From Treponema sp. (GTDB lineage: Bacteria; Spirochaetota; Spirochaetia; Treponematales; Treponemataceae): a stretch of 64,000 nucleotides of DNA. The notes beneath the pieces are model-generated. The model saw nothing but the letters and a program-made list of their open reading frames with translations, was not told the origin of the DNA and did no database searches. Below are positions 34,047 through 44,463 of the stretch, piece by piece; position 1 is the stretch's first letter; each line of letters starts with the position of its first letter. Position numbers and translations under genes: made by a program. The stretch spans positions 1 to 64,000 of the forward strand of contig JAGBBT010000110.1 in NCBI GenBank assembly GCA_017938365.1, read 5' to 3'.

Positions 34047-34483
34047 TTTTACGTGTATTCCTTTTTATTGTTGAATTACGTTTAACTTTCTTTGGAAGAA
34101 TTGGATTAAGTTCTAAATAGTTTTTTCTAATAAATTTGATTAAATGAGTGGTAAAGCAATGCGGTACCAAATATACTCCGAATTTTAATAAATTCTTCAA
34201 TTGTCATTTTTCGTTCAATTAGAATTTTTTTAAATTCTTCTTGATCTTTTACTAAACTTTTAAATGATTCTATAAATTCTTCATCATAAAAATCAGTAAA
34301 ATTATAATTAGGATTGTTTTTTCTAATATATTTTAAAATAATTTCTGTTAAAATTTCCAAATCAACAGATAACTCCATATTTTTAGCAGCACTACTTCCA
34401 ATTTGATATACCGATGATAATCCTTCGTGAATCTGTTCACGAGCAATATCAATACTTTTTTCATATGATGTTTTTTCAATCAT
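34024..34483 (-). CDS. Unknown replication-region protein, read through a CGG +1 shift
   Basis: Frame one runs 101 codons to CGG (34180-34178), then 20 more codons to a stop. Skipping the C instead gives GVYLVPHCFTTHLIKFIRKNYLELNPILPKKVKRNSTIKRN, a basic tail ending at TGA 34026-34024, total about 152 residues. The recoded end overlaps the start of the next gene by 23 bases. The N-terminal part is helical (YEKSIDIAREQIHEGLSSVYQIGSSA). No family recognised. The longer form is preferred because of the window-wide CGG pattern and its basic, compositionally coding-like tail. Confidence 0.6.
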
Positions 34484-35965
34484 AATTCTTTAAGACCTCC
34501 GATGCATTCATCTAATTCTGTTAAAGCTTTATCTGAAGACGTTTTATCTTCTTGTAATTCATTTAATTTTTGATTAAGTTCTTCTTTCTTTTGTAATTCT
34601 TCAGGTGTTTTTGCAGAATCATCTTCATCATCTGGCCAATCAGTAATTCTCAAAGTATCATAATTGACTTGCATTCTAAATATTGCACCAACATAACCGC
34701 CTAAACGATTTTTAAGCATTTTTGCATTTAAACATCCATTTATACGGTCTTCCGGACTTTGAAATAATGCTAAAATCCCATCTGCTGTTGCAACAATACC
34801 AGATGATTCAGACGCAGAATCAATATCGATATCTTCTCTAGCATATCCGCCATTTCGACGCGCAGTTTGAATTGGAGCAAGAATTGGTTTTTTTAATTCA
34901 GAAGATAATGCACGAAGCTCTTCTGATATTAATGTTCCTTTTTCATATAAGGTTACATTAGATGGATTTCCATTTGGCTTCATAATATTTAGGTAATCTA
35001 CCATAATAATATCTGGAACAAAATCTTTAGATTCTTTTAATTTTCTAATAAATTGACGAAGATGAGCGGCAGTACATGTTCCAGTTGGATATTCTTTAAT
35101 ATAAAGACCACTTTCTGGATATAAATCATGTAATTGAGTGACTACACGCTTTAATCTATCCGTAGAATTTTTAAGAGTGTTAATATTCGTTCCAGCAATA
35201 AGAGAACTTAAACGTGCAGAATACATTTGTTCTGACATTTCAAGCGAAATAATAAGAACTTTTTTATTTTGTCTAATCCAATTATATGCAATATTTCCAA
35301 GAAGCTGAGATTTACCTAATCCAGGCTGAGCCATGATAATCCATAAACATGTATCATCTTTCGGTAAACCACCATATGTCATTCTATCAAATTCTTTAAT
35401 CCCAACTGGAATGCGAGAATTTACTTCTTGAAGTTTTTCAATATGTTTATCAATTTTTTTAAAGTAATCTGTACCAAGGTCACTCGACATTTCCATGCGT
35501 ACAATACTCTCAAACTGTGATAAACATCCGCCAATTTCTCCTTTTTCTTCAATTTCAGAAATATTATCAAAAATTGCAAAATAAATTGCTCTAGCTTTTG
35601 TAAATTTGACAATATTATCTTTAATGAATTTATCAGAATATTTTGACTCTTCAAATGCATATAACGAATCTAACATTGGCTTAATATTTGCATATTGAGA
35701 AGAATAACATTCATTTTTAAAGACAGATTCTACATCTCCTCTTTTTGGAATTTGCTCATATTTTTTATAATATGCATTAAGAAATTTATAAATTGTTTTT
35801 AATGTATCATTCTTAAACCAACCGAGCTTTAAAAAATTCATGAACAAATATTGAATTGTCTAAATTTACTGGGTTTAACAATTGTTTACATATAATTTTT
35901 TCTATATCATTCTCGTTTAATTCCAAAAGATTGTCTGTGTTTTCTTTCTGTTCTCTCTTAATCAT
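34480..35965 (-). CDS. gp41-like replicative DNA helicase (DnaB family), read through a CGG +1 shift
   Basis: ATG 35965 (AGGAAAA upstream) gives 47 codons ending VHEFFKA, then CGG (35824-35822). Skipping C gives GWFKNDTLKTIYKFLNAYYKKYEQIP, the N-terminal helicase domain, and on to the RecA-like core: Walker A AQPGLGKS, Walker B-type IIMVDYLNIM, and the arginine/Q motifs (IQTARRNGGYAREDIDIDSASESSGI). Total about 494 residues (T4 gp41: 475). Without recoding, about 50 N-terminal residues are lost and no good start remains. It is the hexameric 5'-3' fork helicase. It overlaps the next gene by 4 bases. Confidence 0.9.
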
Positions 35966-36027
35966 ATTCTAATTTTCCTGAAAAATACTTGAAGATTAAC
36001 TTTTACTTAAAATTAAAGTAACTCAGT

Positions 36028-36741
36028 TTATTCAAGATATCTAGCTTTCATTATTTTAAGAACATTATTTTTTTCTAAATTGACACCAAATTCATCAATA
36101 ATATCATTTTGAATTTTCATTAATTTCCCAACTTCTTTGCATGGCTTTGAAATATTAAATATTTTCATTAATTCATTACCATCAAAATATCTAAATGGCT
36201 TTTCAGAAGCTTTTCTAAGTTCTTCTTCAAGATCTTTAACCCTGTTTTGAATAGAAGTCTTTGGTAAAATTGACACAACTTCTTTTTTAGTTTTATCAAA
36301 AAACAAAGTTCCAGCACCATCGGCATCTACAAGAATAAATAAATCGTCTTTATATTTTCCAGTATTTCTAATAAATCTTCTTAAGGATTTATCAGAAACA
36401 TCTTCAAGCTTATGAACATCCATATGATGTTCAATTAAAAACGAAATCTTATTAATTTCATCTGTAGTAAACTTAAGCTGTTCTAAACGTTTTTTTGCTA
36501 ATTTGCTTCCCAAAAATTCATGACCGATGAATCTTTTCTTTCCATCAAGATTATCAGATGTTTTTTCATTTTTTCCAATATCATGAAGTAATGCAGCAAT
36601 CTGAAGCTCAAATGACGCTTCATCAGATAATGAATCCAAAACATTTAATGTATGATCAAACACTGTACCACATTTTTCATATTCTAATTCACACTTGCAT
36701 TTTTCATCATTTTTATATTTGCAATTCTTACAATTTAACAT
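36028..36741 (-). CDS. HD-domain phosphohydrolase
   Basis: ATG 36741 (AAAGG upstream) is preferred over a TTG at 36765. The HD motif LLHDIGKNEK and the second helix HEFLGSKLAKKRL, then IEHHMDVH, match the HD domain of CCA-adding enzymes and (p)ppGpp/2',3'-cNMP hydrolases. An N-terminal Cys cluster (CKNCKYKNDEKCKC) may bind zinc. Roles in nucleotide or RNA-end metabolism are possible. Confidence 0.75.
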   Translation of the reverse strand: MLNCKNCKYKNDEKCKCELEYEKCGTVFDHTLNVLDSLSDEASFELQIAALLHDIGKNEKTSDNLDGKKRFIGHEFLGSKLAKKRLEQLKFTTDEINKISFLIEHHMDVHKLEDVSDKSLRRFIRNTGKYKDDLFILVDADGAGTLFFDKTKKEVVSILPKTSIQNRVKDLEEELRKASEKPFRYFDGNELMKIFNISKPCKEVGKLMKIQNDIIDEFGVNLEKNNVLKIMKARYLE

Positions 36742-36780
36742 AGATAAATGCCTTTCATTTTTCAATAAATTAAAATAGCA

Positions 36781-36815
36781 AAAGGTAAGACTTAATTACT
36801 AAGTCTTACCTTTAA
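36781..36815. terminator. Rho-independent terminator
   Basis: AAAGGTAAGACTTA pairs with TAAGTCTTACCTTT (36781-36813), between the HD gene and the fibre operon. Confidence 0.8.
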
Positions 36816-36838
36816 ATTTGAAAATTATAAAATTAATT

Positions 36839-37375
36839 TTAATCTACTGATTCTGGTAAATATTTGATTAATTTTGGCATATTTTGCCATGCATAATATA
36901 ATGCATTATTAATATGCAAATATTCTAAGTTTAATACAACGTTATTCCATACAGCTTGTATAGTAAAACCTAATTGAGCTTTCTCAATATCATTTTTTCC
37001 ATCATCAGCTAATACTGCTGTTGAAATATCAGATGTTGTCGCAGTATATTGTAAAGAATATTGATCTAATAAAGCTTTATATTCTGTAACACAACGAATT
37101 AAATCAGGATTTTGTTGATAATATCCTTCAAATAAATTCTTTTCAGCTAATTCATTATCAGCTTGAATATCTTCTTCAGACTTCTCAACAATTTGTCCAT
37201 CTACAACTTTTAATTGAGAAACTAATTTATCACCAATATATTCAACATAACCATCTTGTTTAAGACGTTCTGTATCTAAATTATAATTAATAATAACAGT
37301 TCCATCATCTAATTTTTTATTTTCAGGAGCAATTGATTCAATTATTGTTTTATCTTCATTTAATTTATACCACAT
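36839..37375 (-). CDS. Unknown protein next to the tail fibre, possible fibre accessory
   Basis: 178 residues. The N-terminal half has MWYKLNEDKTIIESIAPENKKLDDGTVIINYNL, a small beta domain seen in phage fibre-assembly-type proteins. It is encoded just downstream of the 871-aa fibre, the usual position of an assembly chaperone. No direct motif proof. Confidence 0.45.
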   Translation of the reverse strand: MWYKLNEDKTIIESIAPENKKLDDGTVIINYNLDTERLKQDGYVEYIGDKLVSQLKVVDGQIVEKSEEDIQADNELAEKNLFEGYYQQNPDLIRCVTEYKALLDQYSLQYTATTSDISTAVLADDGKNDIEKAQLGFTIQAVWNNVVLNLEYLHINNALYYAWQNMPKLIKYLPESVD

Positions 37376-37392
37376 AATTTATATTTCTCCTT

Positions 37393-40008
37393 TTATCCTA
37401 ATACCAATGGATATTGATATGCTAAATTAAGCAATGCTTTTGGTGAAGTAATTGTACTTGTTGCCATAGCTGCAGGTAATTTTCTAACAACAATACAATA
37501 TGTTGAAGCTTCAGACATATCAGGAACTTCATTATTTAGCCATGCAACATCTGATGGAAATGTTAATGTTACAGGTGTAGACATACTTACCCATAATTCA
37601 AATGTATAACAATTATTTTCATCTAATTGACTAAAATCAAATGTAAATGTTGTTGCATTAGCAACTTCAATTTTATAAACAGAAATATCTTTTTTGAAAA
37701 CAATATCTTTTGTAACAGCTATTGTTTTCATTTCAGGACCACGAGGAAGCGCATCAACATAATCTTTAACTGCTTTTGTAGATGGTACCGTTTCAGTCGA
37801 AGCAGAACCACTAATAACATCTACACATTCAAAAGAAATATTTTGCCATGCACCGTCAAAATATCCTTTAACTTCACTTGTAGCTTTATCAACATATAAA
37901 CTATTATTTGTTCCAGAAGATGGAAATGAATCTACTTGGAAAATTGATTGACTTCCAGCATCATATAATGAAGAAGGAATCTTACCATCACTACCTAATA
38001 AAACTAAACCACCCGCTGTATTTAAAGCATGATTATTAACATATATATTAGAATCAGGTACACCATCATCATAATTTAAATATATATTATTACCTGTTCC
38101 CGTACCAATTATAATACTTGAACCGCCAATTTTAAATTCAGGGGATGTTAATGATATTGCAGTTGATTGATGATAATTGCTTAAGTCTACGACTAATGGA
38201 CTGCTACTTGTACCATTTCCACTCAAACCACTTCCAACAGAAATTGATGTCAAACCACCATTATATAAACTACTAGGTATTTTACCATCATCACCTACTA
38301 CTACTAAACCATTTGCTGTATTATATTCATTTCCGTTAAATAAAAGCGAATTAGAATTAAAACTAATTGTATTAAATTGTCCATCAGTAGAACCTACGCG
38401 GAAACTGTAACCATCTACAATGGAGAAATGTCCGCCACTACCTAATTTAAGGTAGGCGCCAAGATCACTAGTAGGTCCAACACCTGATCCAATAGAAAAT
38501 GTTATTTCATATCCTTCAACTTGAGCGTCTGCTTTTAATGTAATTGCACTTTCTTTAACTGTTGTAAGATTTATTGCTCCAGTGCTAACATAATTTGTTA
38601 AATCAACAGCACTACTTGGAAGATTTGTTAATAATGATCCATCTACTGCTGGCAATTTACCATCAGAACCTAATTGAACTAATCCACCCGCTTGATTTAA
38701 TCCTTTATCGTTTAATCTTAATAAATCAGCCGAAGGAGCATTACTTGTTAAATTAACACCATTACCAACATTAATATATGTTTGGACATCGCCTAAAATT
38801 CTAACATATCCAGTATCATCAAAGGTTATTGACGCTCCGGTTTCAGATGATGTTAACTTAATTAAATCACCTGTCATGCCTGAAGCAGTTATAGAAATAG
38901 ACTCTTTAGTATAATTTGTTAAATCTATTGTTTCACCTTTATTTGCGTCAACATAATCTTTTACAGCTTTAGATGTTGGAATTGTATCATCTGTTGCAGA
39001 TGTATCAATAGTAGTTTCAACTTCTTGAGAAATTTCAACCCAGCCACCTGCAAAATATGCTTTAGCTTCACCAGATTCTAAAATATAAATTGAATTTTCT
39101 ACTAATCCTGATGTTGGAAATTCATTAACCTTAAAAATATGTTGAATATCTCTGTCATACAAACCAGATGGAATTTTTCCATTAGACAACTTAACTAAAT
39201 GATTTCCACTATTAAATGTATTACCTTGTGTTGTAATATTTTTAGGAATATCTGTTTTCTTTGCATAATCAGTCATGCTTGATACAGGTTGATATGCACT
39301 AAGATCAGGATCAGGAATATCAATACCTGCAATCTTTGTATCAACAAATGAACTAATTGCTTGAGTTGTAGCTAATGTATCATTAGAAACTGTTGTAAAA
39401 TCTTCGACTGTTTCTAATGAAATCGAGGCATACGCTGCTCCATCAAATATTTGAGCTTCTTTTGTACCTTTTTTCACATATAATGAATTTGCAACTGCTA
39501 CATCAGTAGCAGGAAATTCATCAACATAAAATATATGCTGTTCACCAGAAGCACTTGCTACTGCGCTATCAACATATTCCTTAGTAGCATATGATGATAA
39601 TACACCAGATGTCCCAGTTGATGCTTCAGCAACGGCGGAGTCAACATATTCCTTAATTGCTTTAGAAGTTGCAACTGTATCATCAGAAACAGCTGAAAAA
39701 TCGCTTACGACTTGCAAAGAGATGTTTATATATTCAGCATTTTCACCAGTTGCTCTAGCTTCTCCACTAGAGCTTACATAAAGAGCATTTTTAACCAAAT
39801 TTTCTGTTGGAAATTCACCATCAATATAAAAAATACGCTGAATATCTGCATCTTCTGGAATTTTACCTTTATCATCAAGTAAAACCAATCCGCTTGGAAC
39901 GTTTACTTGATTTCCTTGCATAGTAATATTATTACTATTAAGAAGTTCAGCAAACTGTGATAATAAAATTGGCTTACTATCAAAGGTTGAAAGATCACTT
40001 ATACGCAT
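37393..40008 (-). CDS. Large repetitive tail fibre/appendage protein
   Basis: 871 residues built from repeats. A unit of about 65 residues (IFYVDEFP…NSLYV…G-x-W/Y-x-x-IS…TVATSKAIKEYVDS) occurs at least four times, starting near residues 60, 155, 290 and 705. Between them a second repeat, GLVLLDDKGKIPSSLY, occurs about five times among beta-structured blocks. This multi-repeat beta architecture with coiled TSKAVKDYVD turns is typical of long trimeric phage fibres. The start at 40008 is followed upstream by a 170-base AT-rich gap with a terminator. Confidence 0.75.
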   Translation of the reverse strand: MRISDLSTFDSKPILLSQFAELLNSNNITMQGNQVNVPSGLVLLDDKGKIPEDADIQRIFYIDGEFPTENLVKNALYVSSSGEARATGENAEYINISLQVVSDFSAVSDDTVATSKAIKEYVDSAVAEASTGTSGVLSSYATKEYVDSAVASASGEQHIFYVDEFPATDVAVANSLYVKKGTKEAQIFDGAAYASISLETVEDFTTVSNDTLATTQAISSFVDTKIAGIDIPDPDLSAYQPVSSMTDYAKKTDIPKNITTQGNTFNSGNHLVKLSNGKIPSGLYDRDIQHIFKVNEFPTSGLVENSIYILESGEAKAYFAGGWVEISQEVETTIDTSATDDTIPTSKAVKDYVDANKGETIDLTNYTKESISITASGMTGDLIKLTSSETGASITFDDTGYVRILGDVQTYINVGNGVNLTSNAPSADLLRLNDKGLNQAGGLVQLGSDGKLPAVDGSLLTNLPSSAVDLTNYVSTGAINLTTVKESAITLKADAQVEGYEITFSIGSGVGPTSDLGAYLKLGSGGHFSIVDGYSFRVGSTDGQFNTISFNSNSLLFNGNEYNTANGLVVVGDDGKIPSSLYNGGLTSISVGSGLSGNGTSSSPLVVDLSNYHQSTAISLTSPEFKIGGSSIIIGTGTGNNIYLNYDDGVPDSNIYVNNHALNTAGGLVLLGSDGKIPSSLYDAGSQSIFQVDSFPSSGTNNSLYVDKATSEVKGYFDGAWQNISFECVDVISGSASTETVPSTKAVKDYVDALPRGPEMKTIAVTKDIVFKKDISVYKIEVANATTFTFDFSQLDENNCYTFELWVSMSTPVTLTFPSDVAWLNNEVPDMSEASTYCIVVRKLPAAMATSTITSPKALLNLAYQYPLVLG

Positions 40009-40149
40009 CGAATTACTTAACCTTTAAAATTTATAAACTTATTTAAAATATCTTTTTTATGAAATTAAAAGACCCTTACTAGAATTATAAATCCTAGAAA
40101 CGATTTGAATAACAATCATTTAACGTTATTTATTAATTTTAATCTTAAA

Positions 40150-40180
40150 AAAGCCTGAAATTAATTTCAGGCTTTATAAT
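40150..40180. terminator. Terminator between the fibre gene and the next minus-strand operon
   Basis: AAAGCCTGAAAT/ATTTCAGGCTTT is a perfect palindrome (40150-40175). On the minus strand it follows the stop of the 218-aa gene. Confidence 0.75.
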
Positions 40181-40181
40181 T

Positions 40182-40838
40182 TTATGGAATCATATTCGTC
40201 AATGGCTGTGTTTTAATAGGTTTCCACACCAATTGTTGAACAGCATATTTTGATGAATTTAGTTTTTTACCAGTTTCTTTAATAATAATTTGAAATTCTG
40301 GTTTAACCATTTGACCTTCATTATTTTGATATTCTTCTATTTGTACTGTTTCCCAAACTTTTTTATACAAAATACCGTTATCAATTTTAAATTGAATTCC
40401 GTCATCCATAAAATATTGAACTTTATTTTGAACAATATTTTGTTGAATAATTGGTGAAGCTTGAGCATGTTGAAATTGCTGTTCTGAAATTACATTAGAA
40501 ACTTCCTGAGTTTTTTGAACTCCTTTTGCAACATTCATAGCTTCATTGATACTATTTTGTAAAAAATCTTTTCCAGACATATCATCAACAGTATTTTGTG
40601 GAATCAGCGGCTGTGTTTGTTGAACCTGCTGTTGAGGCATGCCGGTCTTTCCTCTCAATTTCATTAATACTTGTTGATATTCTGGAACTGTAAATGTTCC
40701 TGCGATTGTTTCCGCAGGAACGTCTTGAGCCACGAGATTATATGCTTCATTTTTACTTTTCGCATTAATTTCCATTGGATTTGAATAGTCAGGTTCACCT
40801 TCTGTGTTCAATATTACAATAAACAATTGATCTGTCAT
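40182..40838 (-). CDS. Unknown Gln-rich protein, 218 aa
   Basis: An N-terminal domain (MTDQLFIVILNTEGEPDYSNPM…) is followed by a Gln-rich linker (MPQQQVQQTQPLIPQN) and helices. Low-complexity linkers of this kind occur in virion proteins. No motif assigned. The last gene of a minus-strand operon (46.6-40.2 kb). Confidence 0.5.
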   Translation of the reverse strand: MTDQLFIVILNTEGEPDYSNPMEINAKSKNEAYNLVAQDVPAETIAGTFTVPEYQQVLMKLRGKTGMPQQQVQQTQPLIPQNTVDDMSGKDFLQNSINEAMNVAKGVQKTQEVSNVISEQQFQHAQASPIIQQNIVQNKVQYFMDDGIQFKIDNGILYKKVWETVQIEEYQNNEGQMVKPEFQIIIKETGKKLNSSKYAVQQLVWKPIKTQPLTNMIP

Positions 40839-40855
40839 TTCAAATCCTCCAAAAA

Positions 40856-41464
40856 TTACTTAGAAGTTGTTTGTGGAAGATTTTTCTGAAAGTCATTATA
40901 ATACACATGTGATAAAATGCCATTGAAATAAAATGGAACAAGAATCTCTGCCTTTTCATTTGAAAGACGAATTGAATAAAATTCTGAAATTTCTGGAGCT
41001 GGAGGATTATCATCTTTTCCATATTCAGTTTTCTTAAGCATCTGTACAATATTATGTGCATAATCAACAAGAACATCAGACTTTTTCATATTTTCTACTG
41101 GAACAAAAGCATTAAGTGTTCTTGAAAAGAACTTAACATATCCAGGAACAAGAAAATTAAACACCTTATCATTAAAATATTTTACCTTAACATCAAAATA
41201 TTTAATGTCCGGCTTTACACTTTCTACCTGTTTCTTTGTAATTTTATTGATATAACTTACACCATAATTATAATCAATATTTCGATCTTTTCTAAATGTT
41301 GATGCAATAAGAGTTGGCTCTGAAAAAAGTGATCTGATTACAAAAGATCCCTTTGATTCTGCAAAACGATTCATTGCTTCTTCAATTGGAATTTCCAAAC
41401 GAGTATCGTCAATATCGACAATTGTGTGAACTGATTGGACTGGCAAATTTACTGTTGTAAACAT
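40856..41464 (-). CDS. Unknown protein, 202 aa
   Basis: Mostly beta structure with VKYFNDKVFNFLVPGYVKFFSRTLNAFVPVENM and SEFYSIRLSNEKAEILVPFYFNGILSHVYY. No family recognised. GGAAAT precedes the start; it ends 17 bases before the Gln-rich gene. Confidence 0.5.
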   Translation of the reverse strand: MFTTVNLPVQSVHTIVDIDDTRLEIPIEEAMNRFAESKGSFVIRSLFSEPTLIASTFRKDRNIDYNYGVSYINKITKKQVESVKPDIKYFDVKVKYFNDKVFNFLVPGYVKFFSRTLNAFVPVENMKKSDVLVDYAHNIVQMLKKTEYGKDDNPPAPEISEFYSIRLSNEKAEILVPFYFNGILSHVYYNDFQKNLPQTTSK

Positions 41465-41532
41465 AATTTTTAATTTCCTATTAATTAGGGGTGAATAATA
41501 AATACGAATTGTAAGTTTAATTACTTACAAAT

Positions 41533-42177
41533 TTAAAGTAAACCTTTTTGAGTTAAAATCAATCTAAAAGAATCAATAATTTGAGAAGGAATTCCGGGAG
41601 AATGTTCATAAACATTATTACCGTCTTGAATAATATTATATGTAACTGGATCAAATGTCAAAGATCCAATATTAGTTAATAAAGTTTTTGCTAAATTATT
41701 TGCATCCCATAAATCTATTGTATCAAATGAAAGATAATTTACGTTTGGATTTAATTTTAATACTTCTTTTCCAAGTTCTTGTGTTTCTCTATTAACTTTA
41801 TTTAAGTCTAATTTTGTAAGTTTCTTAAAAATTGCATCAGCAAATGAATTTAACTTTAACTCATCAATATATATAGATTCATCAGTAATACAATATTTGT
41901 TATTTCGTACTGCTGCTTTTCTTACTGTTTGTCTCCAGTTCTTCATTGGTTTACAGGTATTAATAACAATATTTGTTTTTCCATAGTGAAGAGAATTATT
42001 GATATTATCAACAATAAAACTAGTTAAAAATTTCTTTGTTTTAGAATTTAAAGTTAAATGAAGTTTTCCATCATCCTGATATAAACATGATCCTTCGATC
42101 AAATCAGAATAATCTATAAAATTTAACAACGATAAATCTACCACATGAATAAAGTTAATAAAATTATACGCAAGCAT
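41533..42177 (-). CDS. Unknown protein, 214 aa
   Basis: Mixed alpha/beta with KTNIVINTCKPMKNWRQTVRKAA and a C-terminal helical part. It starts 6 bases after the RuvC-like gene, so it is co-translated with it. No motif assigned. Confidence 0.5.
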   Translation of the reverse strand: MLAYNFINFIHVVDLSLLNFIDYSDLIEGSCLYQDDGKLHLTLNSKTKKFLTSFIVDNINNSLHYGKTNIVINTCKPMKNWRQTVRKAAVRNNKYCITDESIYIDELKLNSFADAIFKKLTKLDLNKVNRETQELGKEVLKLNPNVNYLSFDTIDLWDANNLAKTLLTNIGSLTFDPVTYNIIQDGNNVYEHSPGIPSQIIDSFRLILTQKGLL

Positions 42178-42183
42178 TCCCTT

Positions 42184-42849
42184 TTACCTTTGAAGTTGTT
42201 GGTCAATAATATATTGACAAATTAATAAACTATCCGCATCACCATGATTTTTTATAATTTCTGATATTTCATTATATTGCTTCTTAAAATTTTTATTTAA
42301 AACATCAAGTCCTTTCCTCATGCTTTCTAATTTTAAATCAATATTTGTTGTATTCTTACCAAAAAAATAATGTTGCCATTGTTTACTATCAATAACAATA
42401 TATTTAAGATTTAATTCTTCTAAAACAATTAACGTCGCTTCAAAGGCTCTACATGCAGAAATAGATTGTTCAAATCTAGTAGGATTTTTCATTGGACGCT
42501 CTAATATTACTATTATAAACCTATTATCATCTTTCATTAAAGAAATATTAGTTTCAAACCATTTTTTTAATTCAACCACATCAATCCTGTTAATATACTT
42601 AATATCTTGTGTATAATCTAATTCTACACGAGAAGGAGTTTTCATAAAAGAAATAGTTCCATCCACTTTATTAATACATGAAATGGTTCCGGTTGACCCG
42701 TTATCTAATCCAAATATCAAATTTGCATTTGATATCAAATCATTTCTAATCTTCTTTCTTTCATTTTTAATTGCGGCTATTTTAGAATCTTGTTTCTTTT
42801 TTTCTTTAATATGCAAATTTGATTTAGTTCTATCGATTGGTTTATTCAT
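42184..42849 (-). CDS. RuvC-like Holliday-junction resolvase-type nuclease
   Basis: 221 residues. Acidic residues typical of RuvC occur in order: LIFGLDNGSTG (first Asp on strand 1), VILERP (Glu), and NHGDADSLLICQYI (C-terminal Asp pair), with a Lys-rich N-terminal extension of about 45 residues. RuvC-type nucleases in large phages resolve branched DNA before packaging, in place of T4 endonuclease VII. It overlaps the 95-aa gene by 8 bases. Confidence 0.75.
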   Translation of the reverse strand: MNKPIDRTKSNLHIKEKKKQDSKIAAIKNERKKIRNDLISNANLIFGLDNGSTGTISCINKVDGTISFMKTPSRVELDYTQDIKYINRIDVVELKKWFETNISLMKDDNRFIIVILERPMKNPTRFEQSISACRAFEATLIVLEELNLKYIVIDSKQWQHYFFGKNTTNIDLKLESMRKGLDVLNKNFKKQYNEISEIIKNHGDADSLLICQYIIDQQLQR

Positions 42850-43129
42850 TTAATTCACTAAATACCAGTTCATATGCTATGTTTAGCATTTTTGTTAAAT
42901 CTTTGTCAGATAGATAATCTATATCACAAAATTCTTCTTTTGACATAATATGACATAAGCAATCTTTTAAATATAAAGCTACATCTAAATCGCTAGGATT
43001 TCCTGCAACTTGTTTTTTATCATTAACATAATAACGCGCTTTAAACAAATTTATAGTTTGATTTATTGCACTCATTACTAAAAATATATGTGCTCGTGTT
43101 TTCAATACAAAATGAGATTCTTCTATCAT
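42842..43129 (-). CDS. Unknown small protein, 95 aa
   Basis: A helical protein between RNase H and the RuvC-like gene, one base from the former and overlapping the latter by 8 bases. No motif. The context points to a DNA metabolism accessory. Confidence 0.5.
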   Translation of the reverse strand: MIEESHFVLKTRAHIFLVMSAINQTINLFKARYYVNDKKQVAGNPSDLDVALYLKDCLCHIMSKEEFCDIDYLSDKDLTKMLNIAYELVFSELNE

Positions 43130-43130
43130 T

Positions 43131-44046
43131 TTAGATAATGCCTCTATTTTCTAATTCATGATCATAATTTTCTAAAATCATTTCTTCTACTTCAGAAGGA
43201 ATTTCATTCATTGAAATCAATCTTTTATTTCTAGAAAATGATTCTCTAGCAATGGAATCTTCTACAAGTAATTTTTTTAATTTATTTCTGTCAATAACAA
43301 GAGAAAGTGCTTTTTTAGCGCCAATACCGGGTTTTATATTTGGAATATTATCAGCTCCATCACCAATAAGTATTTTAAACAAAAGAAAATCTGAAGCTGA
43401 AAATGAATCATCTACTTTTACTTTTGTTAATTTTTCAATATCTTTTGTAGGTGTTCTTTCTTGTCCTTGAGCAGTTATAATAGTAACTCTATCTTGATAA
43501 AGTTGTAACATATCTCTATCACTAGAAATAATTATAACTTTATTTTTACTATCATCGTTTAATATCTTTTTTGTTAATACTGCAATAACATCATCACCTT
43601 CAGCACATTCACAAGATACTTTAACACATCCAAATTCTTCACATAAATTTGGAATAGCAACCGTTTTAGCATAATTAAATACTTTTCCAAAATCAAATTC
43701 ATCTTTTGATGTATCTTTTACATCTCTATTAACTTTATAATCTGGATAAAACTCTCTTCTCCAAATATTCTTTCTAGCACAATCTGTACAAAAAATAACA
43801 TTAGATAAATTAATAAAAGGATTAATTGATTGTAGTGGTTTTTTAATTGTATATGATAATGTACTTTGAAAAATTTCACAAAATTCTTCATCTAAAGTAG
43901 GATCAAATTTTGAATGCAATGATGAGCTTTGAATATCAAAATTTCTTTTATATGTTGTAAATGCAGAATATCCACTAAAGAAAATAATATAAGATAAATC
44001 AACAATATAAAACTGATTTCCACCGATTACGACCAAATAAATTCAT
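43131..44046 (-). CDS. rnh: T4 RNase H-like 5'-3' exonuclease (FEN family), read through a CGG +1 shift
   Basis: ATG 44046 (AGGAAAAATT before it) reads MNLFGRN, then CGG (44025-44023). Skipping C gives GGNQFYIVDLSYIIFFSGY and the whole FEN-type nuclease: CTDCARKNIWRREFYPDYK, CECAEGDDVIAVL, SSDRDMLQLY and the GDGADNIPNIKPGIGAKKALSL helix-hairpin-helix. The total of 304 residues matches T4 RNase H (305). Without recoding there is only a TTG start with no ribosome site. It removes RNA primers from lagging-strand fragments. Confidence 0.9.
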
Positions 44047-44101
44047 AATTTTTCCTAACTTTAAATTGTATATTTTTAACTTTTATATATAAAATAAACT
44101 A

Positions 44102-44130
44102 AAAAGGAGTATCAAATTTGATACTCCTTT
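44102..44130. terminator. Terminator upstream of the RNase H gene
   Basis: AAAGGAGTATCAAA/TTTGATACTCCTTT is a perfect palindrome (44102-44129) after the minus-strand gene at 44153. Confidence 0.8.
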
Positions 44131-44152
44131 AAATTATATATTTTAATTTAAG

Positions 44153-44368
44153 TTACTTAGTAACTGTTTCTGCTTTTTCTGCTACTGCAGTTACAGTATC
44201 AGCTGCATACATTTGAGCAGATTGTTCAACTTTATGAGATTCACCAGCTTTAAATGCGTCAGTAATTTTATCAAAATTAATAACACCAGTTGCAGCTGTT
44301 GCACCTACAAGAAGATAAACAACAATCTCAACAATCTTTTTTACGACAGTTTTAGTTTTGTCAGTCAT
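44153..44368 (-). CDS. Small membrane protein, 71 aa
   Basis: One transmembrane helix (about residues 11-28, IVEIVVYLLVGATAATGVI) after a basic N-terminus, then an amphipathic Ala/Thr/Glu-rich C-terminus. The topology suits a small inner-membrane phage protein. It is single between terminators and has AAGGAA. The function is unknown. Confidence 0.55.
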   Translation of the reverse strand: MTDKTKTVVKKIVEIVVYLLVGATAATGVINFDKITDAFKAGESHKVEQSAQMYAADTVTAVAEKAETVTK

Positions 44369-44463
44369 AATTTTTATTCCTTATGTTTTATTATTACTTA
44401 CGTTTTTAAGAGCTCGAAATTAGGTACGTAAGACAAACCTCTTAAACTTGTTTATTAACTTTT